From NCBI GenBank assembly GCA_964036155.1, contig OZ038423.1, forward strand, positions 80,429,249-80,493,248: DNA of 64,000 nt. Reading direction: 5' to 3'. The position numbers were made by a program, and so were the translations under genes. Below the pieces are notes generated by a model. It saw nothing but the letters and a program-made list of their open reading frames with translations, did not search any database and had not been told where the DNA came from. This document shows, in pieces, positions 36,735-49,957 of the stretch (within the stretch, counting starts at the first letter, position 1; each line of letters opens with the position of its first letter). The stretch comes from Diploscapter coronatus (taxonomy: Eukaryota > Nematoda > Chromadorea > Rhabditida > Rhabditidae).

Positions 36735-39540
36735 AATTGGAGTATCTTTGGAATTTCAAATAAAAATGGAAGATTAGTTTACTGAGCCTAAGGGAAATAA
36801 CAAAGAACCGCCTCCCTTATGAAAGAATGATCACATAGGTTATTGGAACGCGCTTTTTTATGAAGCTAATGAGCGTAAACAAGCATAATAAATATACGTA
36901 AATGTTCCGAAAGAGAGATTCTTTGAATTCTAAGATAAAACTGAATTAAAGCTTGTATAAAATGCGATTTTCACGATTTTGCTATCTTGAAACACATAAT
37001 CTAAAACTAAACTAATGATGATAGTTATTGTCATCGAAAATAAATGAATCAATCTGCAAATTTAGAGATAATTTAATCTAAATCCATAAAGATTGAGATC
37101 TCCAAGATTTTCTGAGATTTATTACCTAACATCAAAGGATGAGCGTACTTGAAACGGGTAAAGCTAATCTAAGTTCAAGTCGTCGAAATCCAATTTACTT
37201 TGACATCGGATTCCTTATCGAGGTACAAAAAGATGAGTGGGTTCTTTGAGACTTCATAAAACGACATAAAAATAAAATAAATTTTACAATTAAAATAAGT
37301 CATTTTGTAAAGTTAGCTTTATAGTTATATAAAACAGAAAAGATAATCTAGATTTAAAACTCTTTTGCCATGATATTTCTAACCTAACTGACTCAATCAA
37401 TCATTAAAAATACAAAATACAAACTCGTCTGGTATATAAATGGAATGTCTCAGAATATTTTGGCAATATAGCAGCAATTCTCTCACACAGAAGCTTCATC
37501 ATTCTTGTCAGCGCTTCCTAAGTCGTTTTCTTTCCTTTACTCAGTTTCCATACTATTTATTTCTTTCTTCTCTTCTACTCATTTCTCCATGCTATTTCTC
37601 TTAGTCATGTTCTTTTCCTCTCTTCATTTTCTTATATCCCTACCCTTCAGCTTATATCCAGGAATTTTCAGCATGAATATTCAACAATTTCGGGCCATAT
37701 TCGCTCAAATTAGATTATCACCGTTCATAAATTTTGGAAGAATTTGAGGAACTTCATTTTTTTCTTGAAAATAAACGATTTTTATAGCATGTTCGAAAGA
37801 AATTAAAGACCATTTTTAATGGAAGATTTGTTAATTTCCCTTACGTCATTCTCTGCCCAAACATAACGTTAAAAATTACAAAAAAAAAATAAAAATGAAT
37901 AAATTTATCATAGAGCATAAAGTAATACTATTAGTCACATAATAGTAACCCAAAGATGAAATTCTCATGACAACAATCTAGAAAAAGTACGAGTATTTAC
38001 TTTAGCGTATACGCAGCAATTATATTATTCAGGGTACTAGATATCAAAAGTTGTCAGAAAATTATAAATATATCCAGCAATAGTGGATATTTCTAAAAAA
38101 TCGAATATTTTGAAGCTTAGGGCCCTAAATGTATATAAGGAACCCTAATCCTATAGTCAGTTCTCAAAATGTAGACCCTTGTGAACAAGAATTATAATCT
38201 AGGGATTACCTAAACTTCTACTAGCATGCAATTTGAAAGGAATACATTTTACTCGAGTCGAAAAATATTTTGTTAAGAATGCAATGATAATATGTGGCTT
38301 TATTTTGTCAGACCTCTAGGGGTGGTTTATGGTTTATATATACTAGACGGATTTGAATTTGCATGTCTCATCACTGGGTGAGAGAGATAGCTCCAGAGAC
38401 CAATTTATAGAGTAAAATATGCCAAGTTCGGGGGTGAAGAGTGATGAAAGCTTGGCTGAAAAAAGCAAAAATTATATGTGAAAGGAAGGAAAATAAGACA
38501 TCGTGAAGTAAAATGAACTGAAAAAATATAATATGCTTAAAAAATTTACAAAATGATCAATATCGTTATTTATTTACAGTACACACGTTGTGGAGTTTCA
38601 AGATTTAACACAATTATTGTTTGTCCTATTAGAGTCCGCAAGCTCCCCCCTCCCCTACTTTATGAAGCAAAAATTGGTTCAATTTTTTGTTCCTCTTTAA
38701 TATTATGTCGCTAATTGAGAAGTTTCGAGCAAAATTTCCTTATATAAATATTCAAATGAGTATTCGAGTGAATGAGTTGCACTGTTAAAATGCTGTAAAA
38801 TCAGTTCAGAACTTTTGGAACCGTTCGAAAATTAGTCGTCACAAAATTTTGAGAAAAATGATTTTCTGAAACTCCAGGGAGGCTTCACTCAAAAGCACCT
38901 AGCATATTCTTGCAGATCTGATTATGCTGCATATTTTATAACAAAAAAATGTAAGAATTGACCGACGACAAACGATGACAATCTGTGTTGAAAGTCGCTA
39001 TTTTCGAAAGTACGCAATACACAACCTTTGATAGAAGTATCAGTTTGGAAAAAGAAACTGTTCAATTCTCCCCAGAACTAGCTTGACTTAATAGTGTATT
39101 GAAACGGTACCCTTAATTTCGAAAAATAACTTGCGAACCCTAGTCTTATTTTTAAATTTAGTTCTTTTTCTTTCGAAAGTATACCCTCAGGGCATCCTAA
39201 ATTTCTTCATTTTGCCACTCCGAATTTCATGGAGATTCGGATAAGAAAATAAAAACCATGACATATGATACATGGTTGGCCTGTAAAACCGAACTTTTCC
39301 TCATAGCTAGCTATTAGGAAGAAATTTTAGGTGGATGACCCTGTTTACAATGTAATCTAAGTATTCTTATCCCTTGCACGTATTTTAGGAAAAAAACCAA
39401 TTTATCCCTAAAGACCAAATGTATCCGTGGTCCTTTAATTTATTGGCGTTTGAAGCCTATTTCAGGAGAATCTCGGTGTCATTCATTTTATCTAAATTTT
39501 CAAGAGTATTTTTATTTAAATAAGAAATTATTCGTCATTT
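36735..39540. other. Intergenic, no gene recognised
   Basis: AT-rich. A pyrimidine-rich stretch at 37510-37670 reads as an 80-residue Phe/Ser/Leu frame but contains repeated TTTCCATACTATTTAT and CTCCATGCTATTTC motifs like the MITE cores, so it is taken as repeat-derived rather than coding. Confidence 0.45.
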
Positions 39541-39544
39541 ATAT

Positions 39545-40111
39545 TTCAAATGGCAATCTAGATTGTACATGACTCGTAAGTATACGACTAAATATCTGGA
39601 CTTCACACGACCTTCTAAATCTGGGCTGTGCATGACCCTTTATATTCGAACATTACAGGACTCTTTCTTCCTTGCAAATAATATTTCATCTGAATAATAC
39701 ACAAGTCTTCTTGGAAAGTTTTCCCACTTCACCGATGATCTATTTGGGTATTTATTCCACTTTCAAAATTTTGGATCATGATTGTGAATAGGTTTAAGGA
39801 TAGAGTTGGACAGCGTGTAATAAGTCTAAACATAGTTAATCAATTTTTCGTATCATTTTGATGTCATACATCTCCTAACAAGCCCCTTCCCTATTCCTAT
39901 GCCAACTTAATCCGAAATTAAAAAGTGGAATAATTTCCAAATGAATATTCGGTGAAGTGGGAAAGCTTCCAAGAAGATTTGTGTATTATTCATAAGGGAC
40001 ATTATTTGAAAAGAAGAAAGGGTCTTGTAATGTTCGAATATAAAGGGTTGTGTGCTTATCGGATCGTTTACTTACGAGTCGTGCACAATCCAAATTGTCA
40101 TTTCAAATGAG
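39545..40111. mobile_element. Long inverted-repeat element, about 570 bp
   Basis: The left arm begins TTTCAAATGGCAATCTAGAT and continues GACTCGTAAGTATACG; the right arm ends with its complement (ACTTACGAGTCGTGCACAAT, then CATTTCAAATG). Inner arm segments TTCGAACATTACAGGACTCT and AGGGTCTTGTAATGTTCGAA also pair, giving arms of roughly 190 nt. No coding capacity. One copy seen. Confidence 0.8.
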
Positions 40112-42415
40112 ATATTTTGCGGTAGACATAGCATAATTATGATTAGCGGTTCCGGCCTTTTCAATTGCAAAATTCAATTCTTAGTTGCTCTCTTGACTAT
40201 CCAATTTTTCAATTTCCCGATCTATATATCCAAAATTCGAAATATACCAAGAGGATATCATTAAATTTTCATTATCCAATCGGGTTTGAATTCCCATTAT
40301 TTAATATGGATCTAGAGATTTCTAGAGTGCTTTAGAAAATGAGATGGATTTTTGCACCCAAGTGAGCCTAAATTGCAATGGCATTTCAGACTGTTTGAAA
40401 ATGAAAATTGTCGCTTTACCTAATACGAATCAAGATCAAAAACCATAATATTTGTGCTTAAATATCTTTCCTTGAAATTACGCAATAATTATAAAAGATA
40501 TTTTAGGTTTAACTTCAAATATTTATTCACACCCTTATTTTAGTACTCCTTGCAATATTTCTGTTGATTTTTTGAAGAGGAATTCTTGAACTTTTAAATG
40601 AATCCAAATTTGTTTGCTTGTTTCTTTTAATAAATTTTATTTTCAAATTTAAAATTGTCGTTTTGCATAATGCGGAGATAAAAATGGTAAGATATATTAA
40701 TTTGTCTTCGCCGTTCATTTTATTCGGGGATTTCTACATCCAAAGTGAATAATAAATGCCAAAGTCGGGCTATTTTTCGGATTTCAACTAAACGCGTGTG
40801 TCACTTACCCTATGAAGTGAGATGAGAACATACAACTATTGAGAATATAACCATACAGCCATTTATCCATGCTTCAATCAAAATTTGGGTTTATAATATC
40901 GAGTTTTATAATGTTATGCAGTTTATTTTCACCTATTTTGCAAATTTCGTTCAAATTTTTATGTTTTAGAACATTTTAGCTCGTTAATAAAGATGAGCAA
41001 AGGTTTTTCTTTTGCGAATTACGACTTTCATAACAGCTTACGATAATTAACTCATCAATTAGTATGTTTAAGAAATGTTATCTTTAACAGAATTCATTTT
41101 CATCTAATTACTCTTTCAGATTCCTATTATTGAAGAGCTTCAAATCATCATTCTCAGGACTTCTTCACATTACGCTCAGGTATTTTGTATCAACGTGATT
41201 TTCATATTTATCATTTGTCAAGATATCCTCATTTTCAACATATCCTAGTAGATAATATCTATTTTCAAGGCTTATTAAATATGAAAACACGTCCTAAAAA
41301 TTTCGGTTATTTAAATCATAAATTTTGCAGTAATGATTAGCTCGACATATTATGCTCATACTTTACCGATTATTGCCCTTCTCCGTAATTAAATTAAAAG
41401 ATCAACTCTTTGTTTATCCATTGTCCAGGCATCCTAGTAAATGGCCCTCTGTAAAAGTCGCACCGGCCATCTAATATTGCCATATTTGGTGTTGACAAAG
41501 CCTCTTCTAGACAAGAAATCTCGAATTTCACCCAAGCCAATGCAAATATTACACTTTTTCCGCTCTGTTCAATGTTATGTTCCGAGTCTTCAATTTTCAC
41601 GGCAGGGAATTTTTGCAGCGAAAATAATTGTCGTATTTTTTCAAATGTCGAAAACTTAATTTTACTTCAAATCCAAATATCACACCTATCACCTCATTTC
41701 CATGTACAAAATTTCTTTTGAGAATTTCCTATTGTTTAAAATTCTATCCTATCCTTATCGTTGAGCACAATTTTCAACTCAAGAATTTCCAATATCATAC
41801 TAATATTTGATCTTCTGATATTTGTTTAATTATAACTTTGTATCTCAAAAATGCGACTTTAATGGCAAATGCCGCCACAAGGGGCTTATTTTTCATGCAC
41901 TTTATTGTTTTCGCCCGTTTATTGCAGAATTTCTATAATTAAAATTGTCGCCGTATATAGTCATCCGAAAAGTGCGTTTCATATATCCAAATAAGCACTG
42001 CTATCTAGCATACCCATTCGGAAATTCCGGCTTATATCCAAGAATTTCGCACCTGGGATTTAGATAATCCAGCTGGTTTGGGACGTCTATCCCTCATCAT
42101 ATAGTGTTTTTCGTGTTTTCTCAGGCGTGTAAGCGTTCATTTTTTTTGCATATTTGCTTATTTTTGCTTTGAAGTTCTGAGAATAATCCTAGCTTGATAT
42201 GATGGATCAATTTTATTTTTATCGCGAACGTATTTATTATTATCAAAGTACAAAAAGCGGCTACTTTAGAATAGAAAGGCATGTGGGTGATTGAAATTTT
42301 CTTTCATCTATCCTACGAAATAGCGTGTCTTATGAAGAGAGTTGGATCTTTTCCTCGGCGTTCTCTAGCCCCCGATAATTGTTACTAATATTTTTCAAAT
42401 ATCTAAAATTTCAGA
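40112..42415. other. Intergenic, no gene recognised
   Basis: AT-rich sequence upstream of the Sre gene. Short ORFs here are AT-driven. GAAATAGCGTGTCTTATGAA at about 42318 matches the recurrent core motif. Confidence 0.4.
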
Positions 42416-44535
42416 ATGGACAACAAAGATACCTTAGCCTGGATTCAACTATTACTTTATCTCTTCGAAGTTTTTTGCGAATGCGTCTCAATTTCACTTT
42501 TATCAACTGCTATTTTCATCTGTATCCGCGCGAACAGTTTTCACTCATATTTCAGGTAAATATTCGACCTTTTAAGATACGGATTCATTGCAGTATTTCG
42601 TGTTTTTATGGACGTGGCTTTTTTCTTCCTATTTTAAAGGAGAGAAATAAAAAGAGACTCCACCCATTAAACCATAAGATATTGCAAAAAAAATCCATTT
42701 TTTCCTAATTAAAATTCATAAAAATTTGAATTTCAGGGCGTTACTGTTAGTAGTACTACTCGTTTTATTGTGCTTTTGTCTAATCGATGTTTTAAATCCG
42801 ATTTCCGCCGCGTTCCCAAATTTCGCGGAATCGTTCTCAGTTCGTAAGATTTTAAAATTATGTTTCAATTTAATTGGTGAACCTTTGCAATGTTTATCTC
42901 TCGATTTTGCGTTTTGGCTCCTTGCAGTTGTTGTTCAGTTTATAGAACGATTACTCTAAAAACTAAGTGATAGATACAAATGGGAGACGGAAGCAGGTAA
43001 GTGACAACTACAGAGAGCCCGCGTTTTTTGCATCGCAATTAATATAGAAGATTTTCAAATAGACTAAAGAATGATTATAAAATGTACGAACCGGGGCTGG
43101 GTCAAAGGCTAAAATTTTAAAAACTCAAAGTCAAAGACAAGGACAAAACTTTGTCCAGCCAGTCCTACTCAATATATCATAAAATGTTTATGATATCTGA
43201 ATAATTATGCCTAAATTTCAGCAACAATCAGATGGTGGTGCCAATCGATAGCATTCCAGCTCGTTTCAGTCGTGTTTTTCTTGATCAGTATCGAGCGATG
43301 CTTCGCGGTGTCGTTCTGCACGGCATATCAGCAATTCAACTCGTCGTTCCCGGTCTTCATATTCTTTTTATGTGTGGTAAAGAAATTATTTTTTAATACA
43401 ACGTTAGTAAGCTAACAATAAAGACGATTTATTGCTTTCATTTTTTGTCTTAAGTTGCACCATAAAACCTTTGGAACATGCTTATTTTTATTATCCTTCC
43501 AAAGATATAGCTTGATTAGATTTATTAATTAATTGCTTCAGGTAATCTCCACTGTGGGACTACGATATCTACTTTATTATTGTGAGTTGATATTCAATGA
43601 AAATAGTTTAATAATGACAAATGTCAGATGCCCTAAAAATGAGCTATTTCTGCTTCGCGCTTGACTGTTTTACATTGTGTATCATGACGTTTCTCTGGCG
43701 CAAAAACGAAAAACTCAAGAAGAAAAAGATGTCGGAAACGCTGAATACCAAATATCAGGTATTTTAAATAACTAGATTTAAAAAAAAAATTATTTTAGTT
43801 AAGCGAAAACGCGAGAGTTGCGAAGTTACTATTACCTATAATTATCGTGGCTACAATATCTAAAGCCGCTTGTACCTTGATGATTTGGACAGCAACGAGA
43901 GTCGATGAATTAGTACCACACAAAACGCTATTTTTGACCATTTATAGAATAGTAAGTTCATTTAATCACTATTTAAATCGGGGAGCGGTCATTGCGCACA
44001 AAAATTTTTGTGCGCAATGACATACACCCGTTCTAAATTCATCTATGAACATTACGAAAGATGTAGCATATTATGAATGAGACATCGATTAAAGATAATT
44101 GATTTTAAATTTAATTTAGTTAATGAATCTATTCGCAAGTATCTGTGCGGTTCTATTAATGTGGAATCACGTACCATACCGGAAGAAGTTATATAAACTC
44201 TTATTCTACTTAAGCGGAAGAAAACTACAGTACACTTATGAAGATACGCCTGTGATAAAGTGTAAGAATAATTATTACTAAAATGAATTAATTAGACTTT
44301 CTTTCAATTTATTCCATTCTTATAATATAAAAATATATGTTTCAAAAATATTCGAAGGATGAAAATCAAAATAGATATTGTTCCGCCTCGACGAGATTTT
44401 GATTCTACCTGATCCTATTATATCACGGAAAATATTACGCTACGAAAATATTCAAAAACATCAAAAATTTTAGCCAACATCATTGTAGAATCCACCGATG
44501 GAGTTAAAAAGTTCAATTTTAGTCGACCACGGTAA
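42416..44535 (+). pseudogene. Sre-family seven-helix chemoreceptor with one in-frame stop
   Basis: Nematode serpentine receptor of the Sre type. Exons 42416-42555, 42737-42843, 42928-42996, 43222-43376, 43542-43581, 43628-43758, 43799-43951, 44120-44261, 44474-44535 join with perfect phase to 333 codons, a normal Sre size. Helix 1 is LLLYLFEVFCECVSISLLST and helix 2 ALLLVVLLVLLCFCLIDVL. Helix 3 ends in the diagnostic ISIERCFAVSFC. The third loop has NTKYQLSENARVAKLL before helix 6 (PIIIVATISKAACTLM). The tail is basic (FNFSRPR). The frame has one TAA at 42957-42959 in exon 3, between helices 2 and 3, and no other break. Either this is a recently inactivated receptor, a sequencing error, or exon 3 is spliced differently; I could not find a stop-free alternative with GT-AG sites. 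A TTTCAG acceptor lies 1 nt before the ATG. Confidence 0.7.
43989..44020. repeat. Perfect 32-bp palindrome in Sre intron 7
   Basis: TCATTGCGCACAAAAA is followed immediately by its exact complement, with no loop. Sites like this are prone to rearrangement; its age and role are unknown. Confidence 0.8.
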
Positions 44536-44914
44536 CAACTTCCACTTCGAGATGCTGAGGAAGCAATGGGGCGAGCCCACCGTCGAGCCTTCATCGTCAA
44601 GAAGACAATCTTCAATCACCAACAAAGAGGAAATCTCCTCCTTGGATGGGGGCAAATAATTTATTTTTCTTAAAATCATAAGTGCAATATAAATTGATTT
44701 TTCAATTTTTTGTTTTAATGTTATTGGCACTAGGCGAATTACAAGTAAGATATTTTGAAGAGCTATCTCGGAAAATGAGATTTGTTATCATGACAAAATG
44801 ACCAAAATGTTAGGCTGAAGAGTAATACAACAGTAAGATAATGTTTTATCAATGATAAAAATGATATCGCTACCTTACCAAGTTAAATAATCTAACAATA
44901 ACATGAACACGAGA
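44536..44914. other. Convergent spacer between the Sre gene and the Rho-like gene
   Basis: 379 bp between two stop codons on opposite strands. No element recognised. Confidence 0.5.
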
Positions 44915-47603
44915 TTATTGCGTGATACAAGCATTAATGCCGTCCTGTTTGGCATCGGAGCAGTTTTTATCGATGGTCGTCATTTTTGCGGCTTCCCGTC
45001 TCCGGCGAATGTGTTCGATCGCGAATTGACGACCGATGGTGAAGGCCTCTTCGAACGCATCTTCTATGCCTTCCTGAAAGTAGGAAAAAATCAGATATAA
45101 AATCTGCAAAAGAAAGATTCGTTGAGATATGCCATAGGATAAATCACTTTTGAATGGCTTGATAATTATTCAATGAAATCGTTAATTTGATATTTATTTC
45201 TTGTAATAAATGTTTTACAATCGTCACTCTTTTAGTTTAAAAAATAATCAATAGAGCGTTGAATAGCTTTCTAAAATAAAAAAAAAACAAATAAATAAAT
45301 TTTGAACTAACCCCAGTCCTCTCTGAGCATTCAACATAGGTGTTGGCGCCTTGTAGATGAGCCCGCTTCTTGGCCTCGTTTTCCGGCATCGGCATGAATT
45401 CGTCGAATTTCTCGGTGCGCTTCTCTATCTCCATGCCGACCACCACAAACGGCACTTCCGAGCAGAGACTTGCTTTGATCTGAAAATTCGAGATATTCAT
45501 ATTTATATGGTATTTCATTGAATATTCAAAGGAATTTAGCATCAGCTTCAAAAGTTTCGAAATTATCATGGAGTTTCATATCTCATAATGAGTACATTTG
45601 TTTCTATTCATTAAAATTTGAAATTTTATGCAGTTCACAGATCGAATATTTTACAAAAATCTCGAGTTATTCGGAATTTTCTTTTATCAATTTTAGTCGA
45701 GCATAGAGAAAAATTTAGATGACTTCATGTTGTTCTTTGAAGGATTGGGTAATTCATTTTGTATCAAATTTCGGTTGAAATCTGTCAAATAAGGCAATTA
45801 AGGTGGTGTTTCCATGAATCTAGACGCGAATTACACGTCAATCTGTCTTTTTCGAACTAAAGACTGAAATTTAAGATGAATGAAATATCTTAAATATTAG
45901 CTATTTGAAAGAACTATGGTCAAGTTATTTTTCTTGTATGTGTATAGCATAAAATGCACTCTACTCTATTCTAGGAATCACTAGAAATATCTGCTTTGTG
46001 GCTATGTTAGAGTAATGTTGGGATATTTTTGACTTGAATAATTAATGTATCCGCGTTCATGGTATATAATTTGAACGTCTAATTATGCGTAGACGTTAAA
46101 TCCGGACTTCCTTCGAATCGAACATTAAATGGGGTGGGTACGTGTTCCCATGACATAATTCTTACACATCAGATTCAGATAAGTGGGATATTATTAATGC
46201 TTGTCTATGTGTAGAAGTGATTTGTAGTCAGACCTAGGGAGCATTTTCGTCAGACGAAAATAAACTATAAGGGGTAGGCCACAAGGAATTTCTAACGAGC
46301 GTCTTCCCTAGGTCTTTTTGTAGTGAGCATTTCTTCTAAGGATTCTTGTATTAGAAATAGGTATAATGACATAATGATAGCATGTTTTTGAATCAACTTT
46401 ATGTACCCACCCTGAATTTATGCAAGAGTACTGATTTTTTTAAGTTGAAAATACTTACATTCTGCAAATTTGCGTCGAATTGTGAGGCCACGGAAATGCA
46501 CATCATCTGTACGTGAACGTCCTGTCGCGTCCGATTTTCCTGATTCCCCGCGATGAAAACGCACTTCTCTCCACGAAACGCCGTGGCGAGCTCGTTGTTC
46601 TGCAAATTTTCTATTTTAAAAGAAGCTAACGCGTTACTAATTCATTATAAGTAAAAAATGTGATTTCATCAGGCCTAATCTTGAAATGTATTTTAAATCA
46701 AACTTGAGATCCATCAAAAATTACCCTTTGATTTATTGGTATGCTTCAACGAAATGCAAGGTTTTTAAAAGTTCAAAATGTTCAATGATTTCTTCCACTG
46801 TTCGAATGAAATTATATATCCCAAATAATGATCCAAATACTTCATCCCAACTTTGCCTCTATGTTTCGTGAAAATTCTTGGTTGCATTGAAATTTAAATT
46901 TTCAATAGCGGTCTTTTCTTCAAGGTTGAATATTATTCGGAAAGCAATCAAAGTCAATGTCCCCGTTCCTCGTTGTAGCCCCCATACAAATGCCCTTCAA
47001 AATCGCATTCTTCTGTTCTTGAGAGCTGTCACAACCACCTGCTAAGCAAATTACCCGCGCGCTCCATTTCTGAAGCAGACGCTTGTCAACCCACGAAAAC
47101 CTCGAAGATCACCCCTATCCAGGCTCAAAAAGGACCTAGAATCTGGAAGGAAATTGCCCCTTAAGTATCCGACTTATTTTGGAAATTTCCTGCTGTGAAC
47201 CAAGAGCCCATTTGACTCTTCTAGATTGAAGGGCCCAATTTTGTGAAGGATGGATAAAATTAGTTGTTGGTTCAACACATCTGTTAGGGAGTTTGAGAAA
47301 ATGTTGGGTACTTTTGAAGTTTGCATTCCTTGTAACGACGATGTTACACGATGAAATAGCCTATAAAATGTAGAGCACTCTTCATTACTCTCTATCAACC
47401 TCGCACACTATTTCGACATGTTGCATCGTTGCGTTATTGCAAAGAACCTAGTTCTCAAGTATTTCTGAAAAAAGAGAAATCCAATTTGCCTTATTATCGT
47501 ACTCCAGTCCACTCATTTTAGCGTATTTCTGCAACATCATCGTCAAATCGATCTGATCGTCGCCCAAAATCAGACACCTGATCGCAGGAAGTGTTGCCAC
47601 CAT
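44915..47603 (-). CDS. Rho-like pseudo-GTPase with degenerate nucleotide site and CaaX box
   Basis: Four exons in phase (47490-47603, 46459-46599, 45312-45479, 44915-45073) give 193 residues, the size of a Rho/Rac/Cdc42 protein. The alignment to Rho is evident from order and spacing: beta-1 LPAIRCLILGDD, the region of DTAGQE reads FIAGNQENR, beta-5 EVPFVVVG, G5 YVECSERTGEGIEDAFEEA, then a basic helix IEHIRRRREAAK. The P-loop GK[ST] is replaced by GDDQIDLTMML, the TKLD-type G4 motif by MEIE, and the switch I threonine region is shortened. GTP binding is therefore unlikely. The C terminus is CITQ, a credible farnesylation CaaX motif, so membrane targeting may be kept. Intron 1 begins GC (AAG|GCAAAT). 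The exons are clearly higher in GC than the flanks, consistent with a maintained gene. No named orthologue is claimed. Confidence 0.72.
46227..46314. mobile_element. Hairpin MITE, family H (copy 3, short), Rho-like intron 2
   Basis: GTCAGACCTAGGGAGCATTT and TTCGTCAGACGAAAATAAAC at the left, CGTCTTCCCTAGGTCT at the right. It is only about 85 bp, an internally deleted form of the 190-bp copies. Confidence 0.75.
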
Positions 47604-47627
47604 TTTTCCCTCGAGTTTTTTTTGCTG

Positions 47628-49955
47628 AAATCTCAATTTTAAGAATTTAAACGATTCAACCGAAATTAAACAGGCCATAAACGGAATAACGAGCGTAAAA
47701 TGGAAATTGAATTAAAAAATGCCAAAAAATGGGTAGAGTTTGTTATGGCAAGCAAGTTTTAGTTACTTAGCCCTCGTTTATATGGTTAGAAATGGAGTAT
47801 ATTCTCGAATACAGACTGTGCTTTTGAAAGAGAGTTTATTACCGACTTGGAAATCACAACAAAAAATTTTATACAAATCAATGGCAATGGTTGAATGAAG
47901 ACTGAGCGCTGGAGGAGAGAATATTTAGGATGTTAGTCCCGAAATATTAGAAGTGAACAGAAGCCCCGAATCCTGGCTCCTCTCTCCTTATATACCCGAT
48001 TTTGGGTGGGTGGTTTGAAGGAGAGAGGAACCAGTGGGTAGTGGATCTGTGCCCTAATCAGGGTTAACAGCCCGTATAACAAGTGGATCCATAGGATCTT
48101 GTAAAAAAAACAAGATTATAAAAAGAATCAATGAATAAAATCGGTGCGTCGCACATTTGTAATGGCGCGTCCAGAGCACAGATAAGATGAGGCTGAAATG
48201 AAAATGAATGACAATTGAAACGAAACAACTATTGGTAAGTATAATGAAATGATTTTTCTGGGTTTTTTTTGAAACAGACAAGAAAAATTGTAACTTCACA
48301 TTAGATGAAGTATTTTCGTGAACACTAACTATTTTTCCGAACGCATCTCGCGTAATAATATGCACTTTTAGCGAGCTCCGTATTTATGAGCAGTGATGTC
48401 TTTTTAAAAAAGATGAAATTATGTATTTCCCTATAAAAATTCGAGGAATCGATCAAATATCAACCAATAATTTTCGTGTATCATCCCAAAATTTAATCCG
48501 GCTATTTTTCGGATGCTTGCAAAGTTCCTATAAAATAAGGCTTCCTCTGCATGTTTAGGTAAAGTTTGGATTGAATCATACCACATATTCATATACGAAA
48601 AAACCCACCTAGACTGGGTATTATTTGTTTTTGCATGGAATTTCGCGCAGTAAAGCTCAGTAAAATCTGAAAATTTGATGAAATATCAAGGTCTCGTAAG
48701 CTTGATAGGATTAACAGTGGGGTAGTCTTTTGTGATTCTAAATCCGTTAAAATGTTGGATGATGTAAAATTTACGTGATTTGAAAGGGAAAGTTTAAAAG
48801 AATCATAGAAAATGTGAGAATTAAGCATATAATAGCTTAATAGATGTATAGAATTTCGTATATTTGTCGATTTTATACGATAATCATGAATTAATAATGG
48901 CGCGTAATAATGTGCCTCAATTTGGTAAGTATTGTTTGAAATTTTGCAGGGAAATGATTCAATCGGAATAAACTGATATAGTTTGAAGTAATTTTTGCAG
49001 AAGAAAATATTCAAGTAATGCAAAATGATCTAATTTGATGCAAATAAAAGTTTTAAACCCGATTTTTGCATGTCATTTCAAAGTTCTCTACCTGCAGCCA
49101 AAATGAATTCAATTTTAGCGTGGGTTATGCATGACAAATGTGAGTTTCAGCTTGGAGAAAAGTTTCAAAAATTTAACACCTGCTCTAAGATAGAATAAAT
49201 AAAAATCTAATCTAGAGTATGATAATTACCTCGAAATCATGTGTGCAGAATAAAATTTTATTGGTTTTTGTTTAAAACTATGGTGATGATAATAAGCATG
49301 GCGGTATCGTTATGCAATTCTAGCATATTTATCATGCATCACAAGATATCTTTTCATTGTCGAATACAAGCGTATTCTGCAATCTCGATGATGAAGTTTA
49401 AATTCACATATTAGATAATAAATTTAGAACACACCAATCTAACATCATTCAACACATGATTATCAGATTATAAGCGGTAAAATGACTATGTTCTTGCAGA
49501 TTCCTTTATAAATATACTGGGAAATGATTAAATTAGCATAAATTGGAAGGTGGTGTGCAAGTAGTTTGCGCTTCTTTCGAAAGAATATATCGCTCGAATA
49601 ACTTATGCAGATACTGGAAATAAATCCTTAATCTTCCTCTTATTTCATACTCCAAGAAAAATCCGTTCAGAGAATGATCATTTGCACAACTCTGGGCTTC
49701 ATCCAGACATTAGTTGTCAATGCAACTTGCAACTTGCAGCTAAGTTTGAAGGGTCATGTGAACAAGTTTAAATATTGAAACATTAAAGATGTTTTGTTTT
49801 TAACTTCAACAAACTATATAAGCAATGTAGGAAATTAAATTCATGTGAGAATCCTATTATTTTAAAACATATTTGAAGTTAAAATCTATTATTGAAAAAT
49901 GTAAAATAACTTTACAATGTCCAAAATTTTGAGTCGTATTTAATTGTTTGTATAG
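47628..49955. other. Intergenic, no gene recognised
   Basis: AT-rich DNA upstream of the Rho-like gene. An inverted pair CTGGCTCCTCTCTCCTTATA / GAAGGAGAGAGGAACCAG sits at about 47970-48035. Exon-like bits on the - strand at 48057-48370 could not be joined into a convincing gene. Confidence 0.4.
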
Positions 49956-49957
49956 TA

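Noticed and set aside
37505..37747. 80-residue hydrophobic ORF that could be read as a signal peptide or membrane protein
   Set aside because: Encoded by a pyrimidine-rich tract containing the repeated CCAT[AG]CTATTT motif, so more likely repeat-derived.
48057..48370. Exon-like - strand pieces (MHIITRDAFGKI; ALDAPLQ; DPMDPLVIRAVNPD)
   Set aside because: Splice phases could not be made consistent and no homologous family came to mind; probably chance or a decayed fragment.
48589..49023. 144-residue - strand ORF
   Set aside because: AT-rich, Ile/Ser/Asn/Tyr-heavy composition, no introns or motifs; typical of chance frames in this DNA.
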